A stretch of DNA of 64,000 nt, taken from contig CM031562.1 in assembly GCA_018466975.1 (NCBI GenBank), positions 2,356,001-2,420,000 of the forward strand, in the 5' to 3' direction. This document shows positions 46,901 through 58,259 of the stretch, piece after piece. A program made the position numbers and the translations under genes. Position 1 is the stretch's first letter, and every line of letters begins with the position of its first letter. The DNA comes from Sparassis latifolia. Taxonomy: Eukaryota; Basidiomycota; Agaricomycetes; Polyporales; Sparassidaceae. Below the pieces are notes generated by a model. That model made no database searches, had not been told where the DNA came from, and saw only the letters and a program-made list of their open reading frames with translations.

Positions 46901-47676
46901 CGATCTCGGTACTGGTTTAAGGAAGGGCCACCGGAATCGACCTGAGTTTCTCTGCCCGATACAGGTTGAACGAGGGTGTGCATTTGAGATGTGGATAATG
47001 CCTTAAGGGACTCGACCTCTTTAATCAAAACGTTTATTTTGGAATGAGATGAAATCAGGCCAAACGAGCTCTTACTTGGTTTTTACGGTGTCAGAACGTT
47101 GAAAGCTTTGAACAGGCGTAAGCAAGTCCGGCAGAGCTAACAACCCCTAGAGCAACCAGAGAGAGAACATTGAGTGGTTAGTCACAGCGGAAAGCCAGTA
47201 AAACCTACATAATCTAGAATGAGCTTATGTATACGTCCAAGTCTTGGTGGGGAATGGTCCAGGGAGTCCAAAGCGCGTAGAATGTCGTAACGGCACGTGT
47301 AGGTAGGTATGGTGATAGCAGGGTTGGTGCGGAGATACTTAGCGAGCTGGAAAGAGCGTTGTGTGCGCAGACCCCTTGATAAGCACGTAGAACGACAGAA
47401 GGACGGTACCAGATGGGATACCCAAGGAAAGGAGCAGAGGCGCGGTAAGGAAGGACGAGCGGAGGAAGTCAAGACGGTGGCACGGGGAGACTGAGCAAAG
47501 CTCATCCGACTCGTCTCGGTCGCTCCGACAAAAATTCGATTCATTCCACGTGCCTTTTTCATTTTCCTCAGCCGTTTGGCACCTTTTCGGCCCTCTGTTC
47601 CCATGCCAACCGCCGGATGGTCAAGGCAAAGTCGGCCCCGGAAGGAAGACTCTTCATGTTTACGTCTCAATTTCAT
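43939..47676 (-). CDS. Large Ser/Pro/Arg-rich disordered protein, about 1,200 aa
   Basis: The last exon (47016-43939) is open for 1,026 codons. Two upstream exons join in phase: 47676-47209 (ending RLGRIHKLILDY) and 47146-47087 (GLLALPDLLTPVQSFQRSDT), with introns of 62 and 70 bp. The N-terminal folded part (about residues 100-200: RTQRSFQLAKYLRTNP, CRYDILRALDSLDHSPPRL) is helical. The rest is low-complexity with Ser, Arg, Pro and Gly, many SP and RSxS sites suited to phosphorylation, and a conserved-looking C-terminus (TEQEKTSKWEDLLQRSD, then SEYSESDHDS). No enzyme domain was seen. The family is unknown. The start is unsure: ATG 47,676 is the longest, but 47,505 (MSFAQSPRATV) is plausible. 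A scaffold or polarity role is possible only by analogy. Confidence 0.65.
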
Positions 47677-47857
47677 TTACCGCATAATTGGGTCCATTAT
47701 ACCTTCGGAGCTCGGAACGAAATGCAGGCACAGGCAATAATCGACGGGAACAACTTCAGGCAGTGAACAGGAAGTAACCTGGAATAATCCATAAGTATCG
47801 CTACATGTGAGTGCTGTACACTCGTCGGTATCTGGGCGGGAAGAAGGATGAAAACCA

Positions 47858-50350
47858 TTATGACTCCTTGGTTTCTCTCGTTAGCTCGTCCAAGCCCTCG
47901 TCATACATCCAAAAAGCTTCCAGATCACCCTGCAAATCAGTATCGGTGGTCTCATTCCCCTCCACGCTCACCACGTCCGCGACGCCAAGGCTCTTGAGAT
48001 AGTGCTCCTTCACGAGCGTCTCGACTCTCTCTCTCTCGCTCTGCTCTTCGCTGCCTCGCCACAGCACGCGCTCCAGCACATGACGGATGAGTACACGTAC
48101 AATGATGTAACCGTGCGACGCGGCCAACGCGATGAGCAGCGCCGAGAGTAAAAGCTGACGCGAAGATGAAGTCGGTTGGCTGAGATGGTGGTTATTCCGT
48201 TCGAGGGATGTCTTTAGCGGCTTGCAGTGGTCGCTGGGTCGGAAAAGGTAGACCAGTGCTGAGTTGGTCAGCGTAGCGAGCCATGAGAGGAATGTCAGCG
48301 AGTCCAGCCACGGCCCGATGGTATCCGTGCGTGAAGGTAATGGCCGTCGCGTGTGTACAGCGATTTTGAATGCGTCAGAACGCATCTCGAACCAATTATT
48401 CAACAATGACATCACTGGCATAAAGCACGATGTCAGACATGCAAAGTCGCAGGAAATAGTGGAATAGCACAGCGGATGTAGTATTCACCTGGTGCCAGTG
48501 GCCAGATCGTCGACCACAACGCAACGTATCCGAACTGCGAGACCATCTCTCGATAGTCCTCGAAGACGTCATAATCCGGCAGTGCAACCTCCCTGCGCAC
48601 CCTCTCCATGAACTCTCGCTCCTCCTTCCCATTCGCATCCTTCGCCAAGTCCTTCTCACCCGCTTGATCCTCGAACATCACACGCTTTTTCTTAACAACA
48701 CTGCTTGCACCAGCACTGCCGGCCGCCAACGAGAGGCCCTTCCCACTGCGCAACGAATTAACGGCGCGCATCACATACGGAAGCCCTATCTCGAAGAACG
48801 TGTCAACCACCTGGTTGGTCACTGTGGACGCGAACATCTGGTCCTGCAGCCTCGTCGGGCTCAACTTGTTCCGCGCGTTCATAATGTCCATCTCCCACAT
48901 GCCCTTCCCTTGGGTGCGGATACCGGGAGTCGTAGTGCTTCTTACAGATGCTTTGCTAGTCCCACGGCCAGACCTGTAGGTAGTAACGTTCGGGGAGAAT
49001 AGAGAGACAACGGTCCCAACCGCATCGTAGAGACTCGTGTTTTTCTCCAGAATATTCTGGACAAATATCATCACGTCCTCGCCAAATGGCACGTACACGA
49101 ACGCGGAGAGCGCAAGACCGAGGTATTCTGCTACGGCGGTAAGCGAAAACGTCTTCACAGTCAGCGACGCATCGTGCGTAGACTGGTGTGCGTGGTTCTC
49201 CCAGTTCGTCATCGCGACTGCGTACCCGTGGTAAATCTTGAGAAACCTGGGTACAAGCACAGAAACCAGGATGGTGGGTGCGAACGACTGAAGGCCCATC
49301 AGCATAGAGACTACACGAACGCATGTGCAAACGTACGATATAGCGGTGGCCCGGCCCAGTGTATAGCTGTGTCACAAATGCTTCGAAAACGAAAACGACC
49401 GTGAGTAGAACTCCGAGGACGGCCGCAAACAGAAAGATCACCGGCATGCTGGCAAGCATCTTGAAGTCTTTCTGCCACCACCGCTTTGGAACAGCTTGTG
49501 CTCTCCTCTTCTCCACACGGAACGAGCCGTTCGTACCCCACCTAACGGACAACACGCGTTGCTTGATACGCCAGGACTCCACGAACGTGATGGACCAGAG
49601 CAGGAGTATGGAGGAATACACGGGGAATATGGCACACCCCAGAAGTAATAATACACTCCGGCAGCAGAGATGAAAAGCAAAAAATTCGTGTAGTGGTAGA
49701 GGAAATGGAAATATAGGGCAATAGCTTCGCCGAACTGACGACTGGATCAGCAAGACCATGGGGCAAGTGCGGATAACGTACCTGGTCTCTGATGGCGTCG
49801 AACTTTGGGCTGAGCAACTGACCGCGAGTCGTCCATGACCGAATCCACGCATCATTGAACGCGTGATCGTGCAAAGCCATCACGGACTCGACGCGATCCC
49901 ATTCTTTGGAACCAGGAACAACCCCAAGGCCGCCCTCAGCGATGGTGGACGTGACGTACGTGTGTATGAGACGTAGATGGTTAGCCGGGGTTAGTTGCTT
50001 CGTCTGCACATCAAATACGGCGGAAGGGTTCGCCATAGGAAGACCAGAGACAAAATCAGAATGTCTGTTACGACCGTCTGAGCACCAAGCAGGAGATGTA
50101 AAGTAGGAACTTACAGCTCTCGCTGAGATAGGCGCGCAACCGTCTCCAACGGACATGAAACCAACACCAAGAGTTGCCCCTCACGCTCTCCACACTTGCC
50201 TACCGCACGCAAACCGCCCTTCTTCAGCACATGCAGAAGCAGTGTATACTGCCGCTCTGCCTGACGAGCATTCTCCCGAGCATGAGGTCTCGACAGCACC
50301 TTTCCGGAGGACGAGCGGAAGACTAGTACGAGATCTACGGTCGGAACCAT
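47858..50350 (-). CDS. IST2: Ist2/anoctamin-family ER membrane protein, 757 aa if one base is restored
   Basis: Minus-strand exons 50350-50115, 50064-49782, 49734-49337, 49287-48489 and 48414-47858 (introns 50, 47, 49 and 74 bp). The N-terminus (MVPTVDLVLVFRSSSGKVLS) leads to a cytosolic domain with EWDRVESVMALHDHAFNDAW. Membrane segments include FGEAIALYFHFLYHYTNFL, VYSSILLLWSITFVESW, MPVIFLFAAVLGVLLTVVF, TILVSVLVPRFLKIYHGYA and EYLGLALSAFVYVPFGEDV. A conserved late block is DVFEDYREMVSQFGYVALWS. This is the TMEM16/anoctamin architecture; fungal Ist2 tethers ER to plasma membrane and affects lipid transport and ion tolerance. In exon 3 the frame shifts by one base at a C-run (49,622-49,625; G-run on the plus strand). 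With one base added exon 3 is exactly 133 codons and all phases close, so an assembly deletion is likelier than a real break. Confidence 0.88.
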
Positions 50351-51200
50351 GACAAAGAAAGGGAAACGGCAAGTGTGCCGAATGGTTGAATTCTCGGAAT
50401 ATGTATGTGGCGATGACCTCAAGGACGGCCTCCTAGCTCCATGTCAATCGACACCCTTAGGAGTTCGATCAATACGCACCTCGCTCTACCCCACTTCGCA
50501 TACGATTGGCGGGAGATAGGGCCACGACGACTTTGACAAGATAACAGGCGACGATTCGCTCATCCAACAGACTGCCGTTACGTAAGGACGTCTGAACACC
50601 CGTCTCGAAAAGGCAGGGGAGTAAGTTCAACCTCGCCGGCCCAAGTGCCTGTCCCTTTGCGAGATAAGCAATGCGGCGAGTAATGAAAACATGGCATACA
50701 TACCGAGCAGCAACCTGTCATGAGAACGCGACGCGTGTACTGAATGATGCAGGAGATTCAATTCTCATCATCGCTCGGCAATAGTATTTGTTGCTAGTGC
50801 AGAAATTCCTCCACGCAGCAGAAAGCCACAGTTGGAGAAAGATTGACATTCGTTTGATCTCAGGTAAGCTTGGCAATACTGTATCCCCTACAGCATTGGG
50901 GCCCCATCGAATGTGACAAGACTGTGGAGAAGCATACCCGTACTCGGCGTTCCGATAGTTGTCTGCTACCAGCAAGTAAAATAGGATATCTGCATGAAAA
51001 AGTATGAAGGTAATGTAACATTTCCTCATGGACGTATTCCGCGGGCGTCAAGCCGCGGGAACAGTGTATATTCCCTGCAATGACATGACCATCTACCGTC
51101 CTAGTCCATGAATATTGCACGCGAATATCAAAATAAACGAGAAATCAATAACTTACACACCATAGCACACACAACATATGCACATCGTAAGACTGCCTCT
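50351..51200. other. No supported gene
   Basis: Minus-strand frames at 50,718-51,029 and 50,860-51,120 overlap in different phases and have protein-like stretches (HEEMLHYLHTF, GYASPQSCHIRWGPNAVG) but no complete spliced model. A decayed gene is possible. Nothing else is supported. Confidence 0.4.
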
Positions 51201-51743
51201 TTATCCAGCTACCTGATCCGTAAGCTGTGGCACTGGCCTTTCTTCTCTTCCCAGACCCGCAGCGCGCTCCGATTCCTCAATCGTGTAGGCAGGCTCCTTC
51301 AGAGCCTTACACCGTCGCTTGTGTACCTTGCTCCTCCAATGTGATCGCAATGCAGCATCGGTTTCATAGTATCTAGCGAGATGCACGTCAATCCACATAT
51401 TTCTCGTCCAAACAGTTGAAGGGAGCTCCTCACTTGGCACATTCGACGCAGTAATGCTGCGCTAATCCAGGCCTCTCAAAGTCCAGAGGCTGAGTCTCCA
51501 GAGCGGCACGGTTCTACATCGGAACAGCGTTCAGACTCTTAAAACACAGTCGCAAAAAGCGAAGGGCGCACTTTGGGATCCAAATCAATCAGCTGAATCT
51601 GATCCAAGTCTCTCGTACGAGCCTGAGGAAAGAACTGAGCATTATGTACCAGTGAAGGCTAATCCAGGACGAACTCGGGTTCTCGAAGCCCTACGAACGT
51701 CTCGCTGAGCATGGTGAGTGCGAGAACGACGCAGACGGCCCAT
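51201..51743 (-). CDS. BUD20: Bud20-like C2H2 zinc-finger ribosome-export factor, 123 aa
   Basis: Minus-strand exons 51743-51675, 51622-51572, 51513-51434 and 51372-51201 (introns 52, 58 and 61 bp) close to 372 bp. The N-terminus is a basic leader (MGRLRRSRTHHAQRDVRR). Next come ARTRDLDQIQLIDLDPK, RAALETQPLDFERPGLAQHY and a single zinc finger CVECAKYYETDAALRSHWRS followed by KVHKRRCKALKEPAYTIEES. Cys-x2-Cys and His-x5-His ligands are all present, and the motif after the finger is diagnostic of Bud20/ZNF593. Bud20 shuttles with pre-60S ribosomal subunits and aids their nuclear export. Length is that of a small family member. Confidence 0.9.
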
Positions 51744-52017
51744 GTCGGACAGGGAGTAGGGAAGCCGTAAAAGTCGGAAAGACGGAATCGGAGTTTTCCG
51801 CAAAAAGGAGAGCAATCTGACGTAATTCACCGCCAAAACGCCGTGGATATTGGTTCCGAACCAACGCGGGCCCGATGTTAGGAACTTATGCTTTTAGTCT
51901 GCGGTTCAACGGAACGTGGCCATAAACACTGCTATAGAGTCATCGCAGTTAGCAGCACTTAATCATTGACTTACTTGATCTCTCTGCTTGAACGGCTCCA
52001 AAACAACTTGTCCGCAC
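51744..52017. promoter_or_regulatory. Divergent promoter region of BUD20 (-) and APN2 (+)
   Basis: 274 bp separate the two ATGs. A TTTTGGCGG-like stretch on the minus strand (51,832-51,840) and the GGAACGTGGCC region near 51,910 are the only structured elements noticed. No TATA box was seen. Confidence 0.4.
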
Positions 52018-54132
52018 ATGCGCATCTTGTCGTGGAATATTGTGAGCTTGTGGCTCAACGTTGGTCTGAATATACACTTATAGATGCGGAATTTGTAGAA
52101 TGGAATCCGTACGCTACCGCAATACCATCCGTGAGTGCCACAACCCACCCGCATTGCCGCTGGTCAAACACCGATCACAGCTGGAATACGTTCAAGTCAT
52201 GCGAAGGTATCCTTGACGAGCTACAAGCAGACATTATATGCTTCCAAGGTCTGCAGGAGCTACTGTTACAGTTCAAATTGTGGTTTACACGTCATGCAGA
52301 GATGAAAACATCTCGTATTGCCTTGCAACGCGATATGGCCATTCCTGGCCCATATCACTCTTTCTTCTCGTTTCCAGCCAGCAAAGGCGGCTACAGTGGA
52401 GTGGCTGTGTATACTGATTCTCGTAAAGTCGTCCCACTGAAGGCTGAAGAAGGTCTCTCGGGGAAGCTGCAGGCGAAGCCGCCATTATCCGTCGACGAAC
52501 GCGTCTCCCCCGCGTACCCTATGGCGCACCAGATCGAGGCGTTTCCGGACGAGCAAGGCAATGTCCCTTCCAGCTTCGATGCACTGGACGCGGAGGGACG
52601 CGGTCTTGTTCTCGATTTCGGACTTTTCGTGTTGATCAACGTCTACTGTCCCAATGAGACGTCCGATGCACGTCTATCCTTCAAGATGAACTACCATCTC
52701 ATGCTCCAGGAACGTGTCCGAAAGTTAATCGAAGAGGAGCATCGAGAAGTCATTGTCGTCGGGGACATGAATGTTTGCGCTACACCGTTAGACCACTGTG
52801 ACGGCCACCTACCGAGCAATTTGAAGACGTTTTGGGATCACCCAGCTCGTACTTGGTTTCACAGCTGGCTGGATCCCAATGGACCGATGATTGATATTGT
52901 CCGGTCATTCTGGCCAGACAGGAAGGGGCTCTATACATGTGTGTTCCTAAGCAAACTCAGCTATTCGTGTTCCCACTCCTCTTGACAGGTTGGAATACTA
53001 AACTTTCTGCTCGAGAGACCAACTATGGGACGCGAGTCGACTATATCCTTGTGACACGTGGTCTACTTCCATGGATCGTACTCGGAGACATACAACCATC
53101 GCTGAAAGGGTCAGATCACTGTCCAATATATATTGACCTTCGAGATGAGCTAGTCCTCGCGTCGGGAGCCACTGTTACCCTGCGCGACGCGATGCGTCAG
53201 GACACTATCCGGCACAACCCTCCTCGGTTAGCAGCCATGTTTTGGGAGGAGTTCTCCAGCAGGCAGACTGTAATCTCCGCCTTCTTTGGGAAGCAAGGCA
53301 GAGATGAACCCCAGAAAGCCGAAGGAAAATCGCCGTCTTCGACACCCCCGAAACTCACCCTGCAGGAACTAGTTGTCGATGCCGTGGAGGCCGAGCACCC
53401 TCCCTCAGGTTCATCCCGTAGCTTGAAGTCGCTCAAGCCTGCTGAGTTGCTGTCTTCACAAGCAGCGATTTCTAAACGGAAGTCGTCTGAGAAGGCATCT
53501 TCCTCAGCACCAGCGAAGAAGCGGAAAAACGAGTCAGGACAAGCCAAACTTGGGAGTTTCTTCAAGAAGCCACCAGTGGCAAAGTCACACTCGAGGGAGG
53601 TGATTAACCTCGACGATGATGACCCATCTTCCACCACAGCTTCCATTGCAGCGTCGAACGGGGATGATACCCTTAGTCAGCTTGAAGCTGATTATCAACT
53701 AGCATGCGAGCTGTCCGCTTCTGAGGGAGTTCTTCTTTCCCAAAGCGAAGCGTCGTCCTCTCAGAGTCAGAGCAAGTCCGCATGGTCGTCCCTCTTCGCA
53801 CCGGTGCAGCCACCAAACTGCAGCGTGCACGGTGAGCCAACAAAGCTCTATACTGTCAACAAGCAGGGGCCGAATAAAGGCAAGACTTTCTACTTGTGCT
53901 CTCGGTGCGTCAACCGTATCGTCCGCTGCGTCCGCTCTGCTCTTATCAGTAGCCTTTGCATAGCCCCGTCGGTCCTGGATATGACAGGGGCAAATTGGAG
54001 CGTCTGCGAGATGAAGTTGATCCTCGGTACCGGTGCAACTATTTCAAGTGGGCGAGCGAACACAAGAGAGACTGCTTGCGAGAAACTGCGGCGAAGGATC
54101 TTTTTAAGAACGCAACAGGGATGGACTCATAG
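52018..54132 (+). CDS. APN2: Class II AP endonuclease Apn2 with PIP box and GRF zinc finger, 615 aa
   Basis: Exons 52018-52041, 52099-52130, 52181-52248, 52300-52938, 52989-53904 and 53964-54132 (introns 57, 50, 51, 50 and 59 bp) close to 1,848 bp. The exonuclease III fold has MRILSWNINGIRTLPQYHPW, the catalytic Glu in CFQEMKTSR (residue 42), GGYSGVAVYTDSRK, LINVYCPNE, VVGDMNVCA and the catalytic DH pair in KGSDHCPIYIDL. A linker carries a basic stretch (PAKKRKNE), then a consensus PCNA-binding box QAKLGSFFKK. The C-terminus is a zf-GRF module: PNCSVHGEPTKLYTV, NKGKTFYLCSR, YFKWASEHK, with the expected Cys/His ligands. Apn2 cleaves abasic sites and trims blocked 3' ends in base excision repair. 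Architecture matches eukaryotic APE2. Confidence 0.94.
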
Positions 54133-54294
54133 CTGTCAAGACTATTTTTACCCCCAACTGGATTGCTGTATTAGTATCAATATTTAACGGCGGCAAACTA
54201 TAGGTTGTGACAATACTGCTCTACATCTTCGTACGGAAAATGACGAAGCCAACGAAATGGTGGAAGACGAACGACCAGATGGGCAGCGCACCGC

Positions 54295-56713
54295 TCATGA
54301 GTTCGCGGTTTTGCTTTGCTTCTTCGCTGTTCCTATAGTTGTATTGTTGACCTAATTCGCGCGTTTGTAATTGTAGTAAACCGATCTAGTAACGGTAGTC
54401 CTCACCTTCGTTGCAAAACGCAGAGAGCATAATGATTCATTCAGGTGGCTCGCCAAAGGGGACAGATTCAAGACCATCTACGAGAAGCTTAACATCGTTA
54501 CTATTGCAAAGAGAAGAGGCTCACCAAAGTCTTCGAATTGCCACTCAGAGAATTTTGCAACAAATATGTCAGCTGTACAAGAAGTGATAAGCATCGTCCT
54601 GGAGGGCAAAGGATGTAAGAAAGTACCTTGGAGTTCCTGTATGGAATATGCTTGTCGCTCTTGCCATCCCCCTTCTCTCCAAGCGCGGCAATCACATCAC
54701 CCAGGGCACTCAGGCTGCGGTTGATGTTCTGTGTTTCCTTTAGGCGATCCTTGTTCTCGGCCGCACCACTCTTCTCCAGTCGCTCACTACCAGCAAGGTC
54801 GACGAGGTTGAGGCTACCCTCACACACTTCGCTAGTGAGCGTGTTCTCGCCGTAGATGCGCAAAGTAAAAACAGAGTGAGACCGCGAAGAGCGCTCATTC
54901 ATGAGCGTTGCCGCGACCGTGCGCCGTGACTGAGCACGCGCAAGCAACGCCCGCACTTGTACGGGTGAGCTGAGAGGAATGACGTTCACATCGGTGACGG
55001 TCGTACGGCCCGTTTTGGCGTCGTGCTTAATATCGTGTTTCTTCTTGTCGAATTCACCCTTCCCAAGTAAGTCGTTTATTGTCTCGTTGTACTATATTCA
55101 CAAACGTTAGCTGTCATCCGATGGTATTGGGAAGTCTCACAATCTCAAGGAACTGGCCCTCCATCTTGTATTCCCAGCCTTTCGTCTTGAGCTCGTCTGT
55201 CACTTGAAAGACCTGTTCCACGGCACGGGGGATCATGCCTGTGTTGATTTCCGTCTGGCATGTTATCAGTAAATTGGATGCTCCGTAAAGGTACTAAACG
55301 CACCTGGCCGCCTTCCATAGTGAACGACTTTCCAGAGCCCGTCTGACCATAAGCGAACACGCAGACATTATATCCGTCTGTGCAACTTTGAGCCAACTGA
55401 GAGATATCTTCAAAGACCTCCGCCTGCGTCGCATGAGGTTCGAAAACCTGAAGACATGGGAGCTTGAGTAAAGTTCCATGTGAAACATAATTGCAACACA
55501 CCCGATCGAAGCTGAAGCCCCACTCATCCTTGCGTTCCTGGCCAGTCGCGCTTTCGCTCGACGAACTTAGCATGATTTCCTTATGATCCATCTTGTCAGG
55601 ATACTCGATACGTGCCATACATTCCTCTCTTCGTTTGGCCTCATCCTCTGGATCGGGGCTGGGGGTGCTAGAGGGGCTTCCTGCGGAGGACGAAACCGAC
55701 CTGCAAAGATCTACTGGTGGGACATCCGATGGTAATAGAGGGCGCACACGGCAGAAGACGCGAATATTGCCCTTCAGCTCCTGCACCATATTGTGGAGCT
55801 TCCGCCGCATACTTTCGCCTTCGCGCCCCTCCCGTCTCAGGTTCTCCGCTTCCTTCTCCAGCGTCTCTATCTGCAAGGTGAGGTCAGATTTCACGCCCAA
55901 CAGCCGCTGGAGTTCTGCCTGCAGCGCAGAGTTGTCAGCCTGAAGTGCCGAGATCTGTGCGGTGAGAGAAAGCTGAGCTGTGGACTGCAAGGAAACGGTG
56001 GACTTGAGATTTGACGTGACCTCGCGCTCACGGTCGAGATCTCCCTGACACAAACGCAGCTCCTCCCTGACGTCCCGCAACTCTCGCTGGTGTCGACGCG
56101 CGTCTTCTTCCAACTCAGATATCTCCCGCTCGTGTCGCCTACGAATCTGCTGGAGCTCATCGCTGGCGATATCAAGCTCCTTCCGCTGCGAGTCTTCGTG
56201 CGACTTGGCAGCGGCGAGCTGTCGATATAGGGCCTGATGGCTGGCCTCCAGCTCTTCGCGTTTGGTGCGCTCGCTCTCCATGGCGGCGGCAAGACGAGCA
56301 GCATCTGCCGCACGCGCAGCTTCGATAGACGATACCTGGTCCTGAAGAGACTGAAAGCGCTTGTCCTGCTGTGATGCTGAGGCCACCCGCGTCGGTCTGG
56401 TCACCGTCGGTCGCACCACGGCTGTCGTCGACTTGGGTGGTGCACTCGTCGCTCGCTCTATCCTCCTCGTCGAGGTACTCAAAACTGGAGCCCTTGGTTT
56501 TGTCGCAGGCGGTGGGCCCTTCCCGAGCTTGTTGACTGCTGTCTTCGAGGGTCGCAGTGGCTGATTGGCGTCCGTCTCTGCAATCGCAGCGAGCTTGCTT
56601 GGTTGCTCATTCTCCTGCTGTACCGCCTTCCGTTTCAGTGATGTGGAATTCATGCTTGGCGCTGGTGGATGAAGCCGGTCAGGAGAAGAGTATAGCCGTG
56701 GGAGGCGAGACAT
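54295..56713 (-). CDS. Kinesin-14 (C-terminal motor, Kar3/Pkl-type), 703 aa
   Basis: Minus-strand exons 56713-55502, 55447-55304, 55254-55141, 55091-54627, 54572-54525, 54477-54406 and 54351-54295 (introns 47-54 bp) close to 2,112 bp. The N-terminal 110 residues are basic and Ser/Pro/Thr-rich (likely a second microtubule-binding or nuclear region). A coiled coil spans about 115-300. The neck and motor start at [19 protein letters not shown]. The P-loop is [12 protein letters not shown], switch [10 protein letters not shown], switch II DLAGSE, and the end motif [20 protein letters not shown] motor at the C-terminus with a [11 protein letters not shown] neck is diagnostic of minus-end-directed kinesin-14, which works in spindle assembly and karyogamy. 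The last exon ends shortly after the motor, as in the family. Confidence 0.93.
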
Positions 56714-57143
56714 TCAACCTAGAATTGATTTGTTGAATTCCGCTCATTTAATCAGGTAAGACAAGTGTGAGAGCAACAAAGGGGACTCAACGACTCGTTG
56801 TTGAAACTTCCTCAGGTCCTGCAATTCAATGGAACGTATTCGCTGGGTGTTGTATCGAGTTGGACAGTTATCAGGATTCACAACGTTGTGACAGAAACGT
56901 GACAAACTGGAACCGCGACTCAAGGTCATGTGATCACGTGATCGCGATTGCGCGGTCACGGTCATCCGAGTCTGAGTAGTTGAGCTCGTTGCATCCGCAC
57001 ACTCTCAACGTGTCATATTTCCCGATTTATCGCCTAGATGGTCCTGGCGTTCATGAAGATTTAACCACCACGAAGCCCCAGCCTGAGGTTTTTCGCTTTG
57101 AGAACATAGTCTTGCTTTAATTTGACCCCTTAGCTCGTAGATC
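56714..57143. promoter_or_regulatory. Divergent intergenic region, kinesin (-) and orphan gene (+)
   Basis: 430 bp between ATGs. A palindromic cluster GGTCATGTGATCACGTGATC (56,926-56,945) stands out; it includes CACGTG, the E-box bound by bHLH regulators, flanked by TGATCA-type symmetry. No other element is clear. Confidence 0.45.
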
Positions 57144-58259
57144 ATGGCTACATCATCCTTGAACGGTGCGCTCAACACCTCTTTTACTCCGACTCTATTC
57201 ACAGATTAACCTTTCCAAGCAGAGGTACAAATACTGGAGCATGCCATTGCGCGACCGGCCCCGGGTAGCTTTACCTCGGTGGCTGACGCTATGGGCTTTG
57301 GTCAGCGCTCTGCTGAGTTCAGCGAGTTCACTGTAAGTCTTCCTACATATCTAGCATTATTTTGCCGAGTCATTCCCTTGATTATGCAGTCTGGACTTCG
57401 GGGTTTATCATCAAAATATCTGAATGGGAAGTTGAATTACAGGGAGCAGAATCCAGATGCCTGGCAGCAATTCTTTGATGAGGTAAGTCTGATGGTTATT
57501 CTGACTTTTCCCAAATAACAAAGATATGTTGGCAGGCCTGTAAACTGTTTCCATTCGTGACCCAATATGCCGATGCATGGCCCATTAATGCATACATGCA
57601 ATCACGCCTGGAGCGCACGAAATATGAGTATCGCATCAGTGCGAAGGTGAAACACCGCAGTCGTCACCAAGCCAGGATGCAGCCCTACACCCACACTCGA
57701 AACACTTCTTCGTGCCTGGAGAGCATTCAAAGTGGAAGAGTGGACAAGAATAATCACTCTGGTGTTAGTGCTATTTGTCCAATGGTTATGTTGTTGGGTT
57801 ATCTCATAGATTCTGACTCCTCTGATTAGTTGGCAGTGAGTCCTGTAACAACAAATGGCAATCAAATACAATCACCTGTCAGCGGCACTCAAACTCATCA
57901 ATCTGTTTGTGAATTTTGCAAATGCCCATGCAGTGATTTTGATCTGTTCCACTCTTCAGGGCACCAACTCTAACTTAGTATCCAACTTTATAATGGACAA
58001 TTCACAGAACACCGGCACCAAGCTTCTGGGTGCCACTCAAGATGTCACAGAATTCCTGAGAACTGTTCACCCAAACCTCGAAAATCTCACCCGGATGTTT
58101 CTTCAAGCCGGTGTTGTGGATGCAGAGTGTGTTCAAGCCCTTGCAGAGATGCCTGACAGCGAGAAAAATGCATTCTTGAGAGAAACTCTAGAACTTAACC
58201 CTTTCCAGGTTCATGCTGTCCGTGTTGCTCTTGCTAAGAGAATCAGGGTTAATATCTGA
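57144..58259 (+). CDS. Orphan protein with a SAM-like C-terminal helical domain, 279 aa
   Basis: Exons 57144-57165, 57220-57332, 57390-57482, 57536-57763, 57830-57932 and 57979-58259 (introns 46-66 bp, all GT-AG) close to 840 bp. The start reads MATSSLNAEVQILEHAIARP. The first half has KLFPFVTQYADAWPINAYM and a His/Arg-rich linker. A short cysteine cluster VCEFCKCPC follows (about 183-191). The C-terminal 75 residues (DVTEFLRTVHPNLENLTRMF, GVVDAECVQALAEMPDSEK, LNPFQVHAVRVALAKRI) have the five-helix look and spacing of a SAM-like domain, so protein-protein contacts are likely. I do not recognise the full protein. Frame closure across five introns makes the gene convincing. Confidence 0.65.
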
